Shown one piece after another: positions 63,502-64,000 of a stretch of 64,000 bases of DNA. The stretch lies in contig NZ_JABFFR010000001.1 in the NCBI RefSeq assembly GCF_013423485.1, forward strand, positions 310,001-374,000, written 5' to 3'. Numbering within the stretch: the first letter of the stretch is position 1; each line of letters starts with the position of its first letter. The position numbers were made by a program, and so were the translations under genes. A model generated the notes under the pieces. That model was not told the DNA's origin. It searched no databases and worked only from the letters and a program-made list of their open reading frames with translations. Source of the stretch: Azospirillum oleiclasticum. Its GTDB lineage: Bacteria; Pseudomonadota; Alphaproteobacteria; Azospirillales; Azospirillaceae.

Positions 63502-64000
63502 ATGCCCGAACGTATCGTCGCCCTGTCGCGCGCGGTGTCCGAACTTGCCACCCGCAAGATGGACGAGATACAGGCGGTCACCAACACCACCAAGATCCTG
63601 GCGCTGAACGCGCTGATCGAGGCGATGCGGGCGGGCGAGGCCGGCCGCGGATTCGCCGTGGTGGCGCAGGAGGTGAAGGCGATCTCCGAGCGCATCACCA
63701 CGATCGGCGACGAGATGCGCGCGCAGATGGCGACGCAGACGACGGAGCTGGACACGCTCGGGCGGCGCCTGGTCGGGCAGCTCCGCGGCGGGCGGCTCGC
63801 CGACTTGGCGCTCAACATGATCGACATCGTGGACCGCAATCTCTACGAGCGGTCCTGCGATGTGCGCTGGTGGGCGACCGACAGCGCCGTCGTCGATTGC
63901 GCCGCGTCCCCGTCGCCGCAGGCCCGTGCCCACGCGGCGCAGCGGCTGGCGGTGATCCTGCGCGCCTACACCGTCTATCTGGACCTGTGGGTGGTCGACA
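63502..64000 (+). CDS. Soluble methyl-accepting chemotaxis protein, 5' part only
   Basis: The first 166 codons of a gene that runs off the right edge without a stop. It opens MPERIVALSRAVSELATRKM and has the receptor tip sequence [19 protein letters not shown] followed by FAVVAQEVKAISERI almost at once, so the N-terminal half of the signalling coiled coil is very short. DRNLYERSCDVRWWATDSA near residue 115 is the start of a Cache-like sensor domain common in Azospirillum receptors. The ATG at 63502 has GGAGGAG upstream. It lies 200 bases after the other soluble receptor. Confidence 0.9.
   Translation, partial: MPERIVALSRAVSELATRKMDEIQAVTNTTKILALNALIEAMRAGEAGRGFAVVAQEVKAISERITTIGDEMRAQMATQTTELDTLGRRLVGQLRGGRLADLALNMIDIVDRNLYERSCDVRWWATDSAVVDCAASPSPQARAHAAQRLAVILRAYTVYLDLWVVD

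Overview
The window reads as a chromosomal segment of a high-GC alphaproteobacterium of the Rhodospirillales, most probably Azospirillum or a close relative. The evidence is gene content and order: HAD phosphatase-ATP12 chaperone, rplM-rpsI-argC, purN/purM-DUF2066-pgsA-like-perM-hdaA, ppk-ppx, xseB-ispA-dxs-tlyA, aroC-fabI, plus class I phaC and soluble chemoreceptors. Codon third positions are strongly G/C. No rRNA, tRNA, insertion sequence, prophage or CRISPR array was recognised. Almost all of the window is ordinary core chromosome, densely packed and with many 4-bp start/stop overlaps.

Layout. 1-505 is a degenerate GC-rich tandem array cut by the left edge, followed by about 320 bases without a credible gene. 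824-6530: HAD phosphatase, F1-ATPase assembly chaperone, hotdog thioesterase, rplM-rpsI, argC, gamma-carbonic anhydrase and an OmpA-like protein. 6566-8466: paired hairpins and class I PHA synthase. 8641-12695: a lipoprotein, then a four-gene leftward envelope operon (mltA, acetyltransferase, polysaccharide deacetylase, ATP-grasp). 13050-15960: rRNA m5C methyltransferase, OxyR-like regulator and a divergent Fur-family regulator. 15944-21361: purine genes and the DUF2066/phosphatidyltransferase/PerM/HdaA run. 21386-28164: SDR protein and a polyphosphate group (CYTH-CHAD, SixA, ppk, ppx). 28181-34941: DUF4405, degenerate EAL protein, RNase D, copper ATPase with a CueR-type promoter, and an alpha/beta hydrolase.

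35119-40246: LacI regulator and histidine-utilisation genes hutC-hutI divergent from hutF-hutD, without hutH, hutU or hutG. 40324-43064: small proteins, ferrochelatase, a 58-residue bacterioferritin-associated ferredoxin and a Fur/Mur-type box. 43083-44866: a BigR/SqrR-type persulfide-sensing repressor divergent from TusA, then a histone-deacetylase-like hydrolase. 44987-50256: xseB-ispA-dxs, a HisKA_2 kinase and tlyA. 50269-60078: sppA, AhpD-like protein, a REC+Hpt response regulator, IalB, aroC, fabI, YihY, a YiiX-like permuted peptidase, DnaJ and a glycine-zipper lipoprotein. 60249-64000: pdxH-cation efflux and two soluble chemoreceptors, the last cut by the right edge.

Groups likely to act together are: polyphosphate metabolism (CYTH-CHAD/SixA against ppk-ppx); cell-wall and surface-glycan remodelling (mltA operon); iron and haem handling (Fur box, Bfd, HemH); sulfur-species sensing (BigR-like with TusA); and isoprenoid precursor supply (ispA-dxs). 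No clearly new system stands out. The most unusual items are the purM start without a normal initiation codon, the compact mltA operon, the minisatellite-like array and several proteins with altered catalytic residues.
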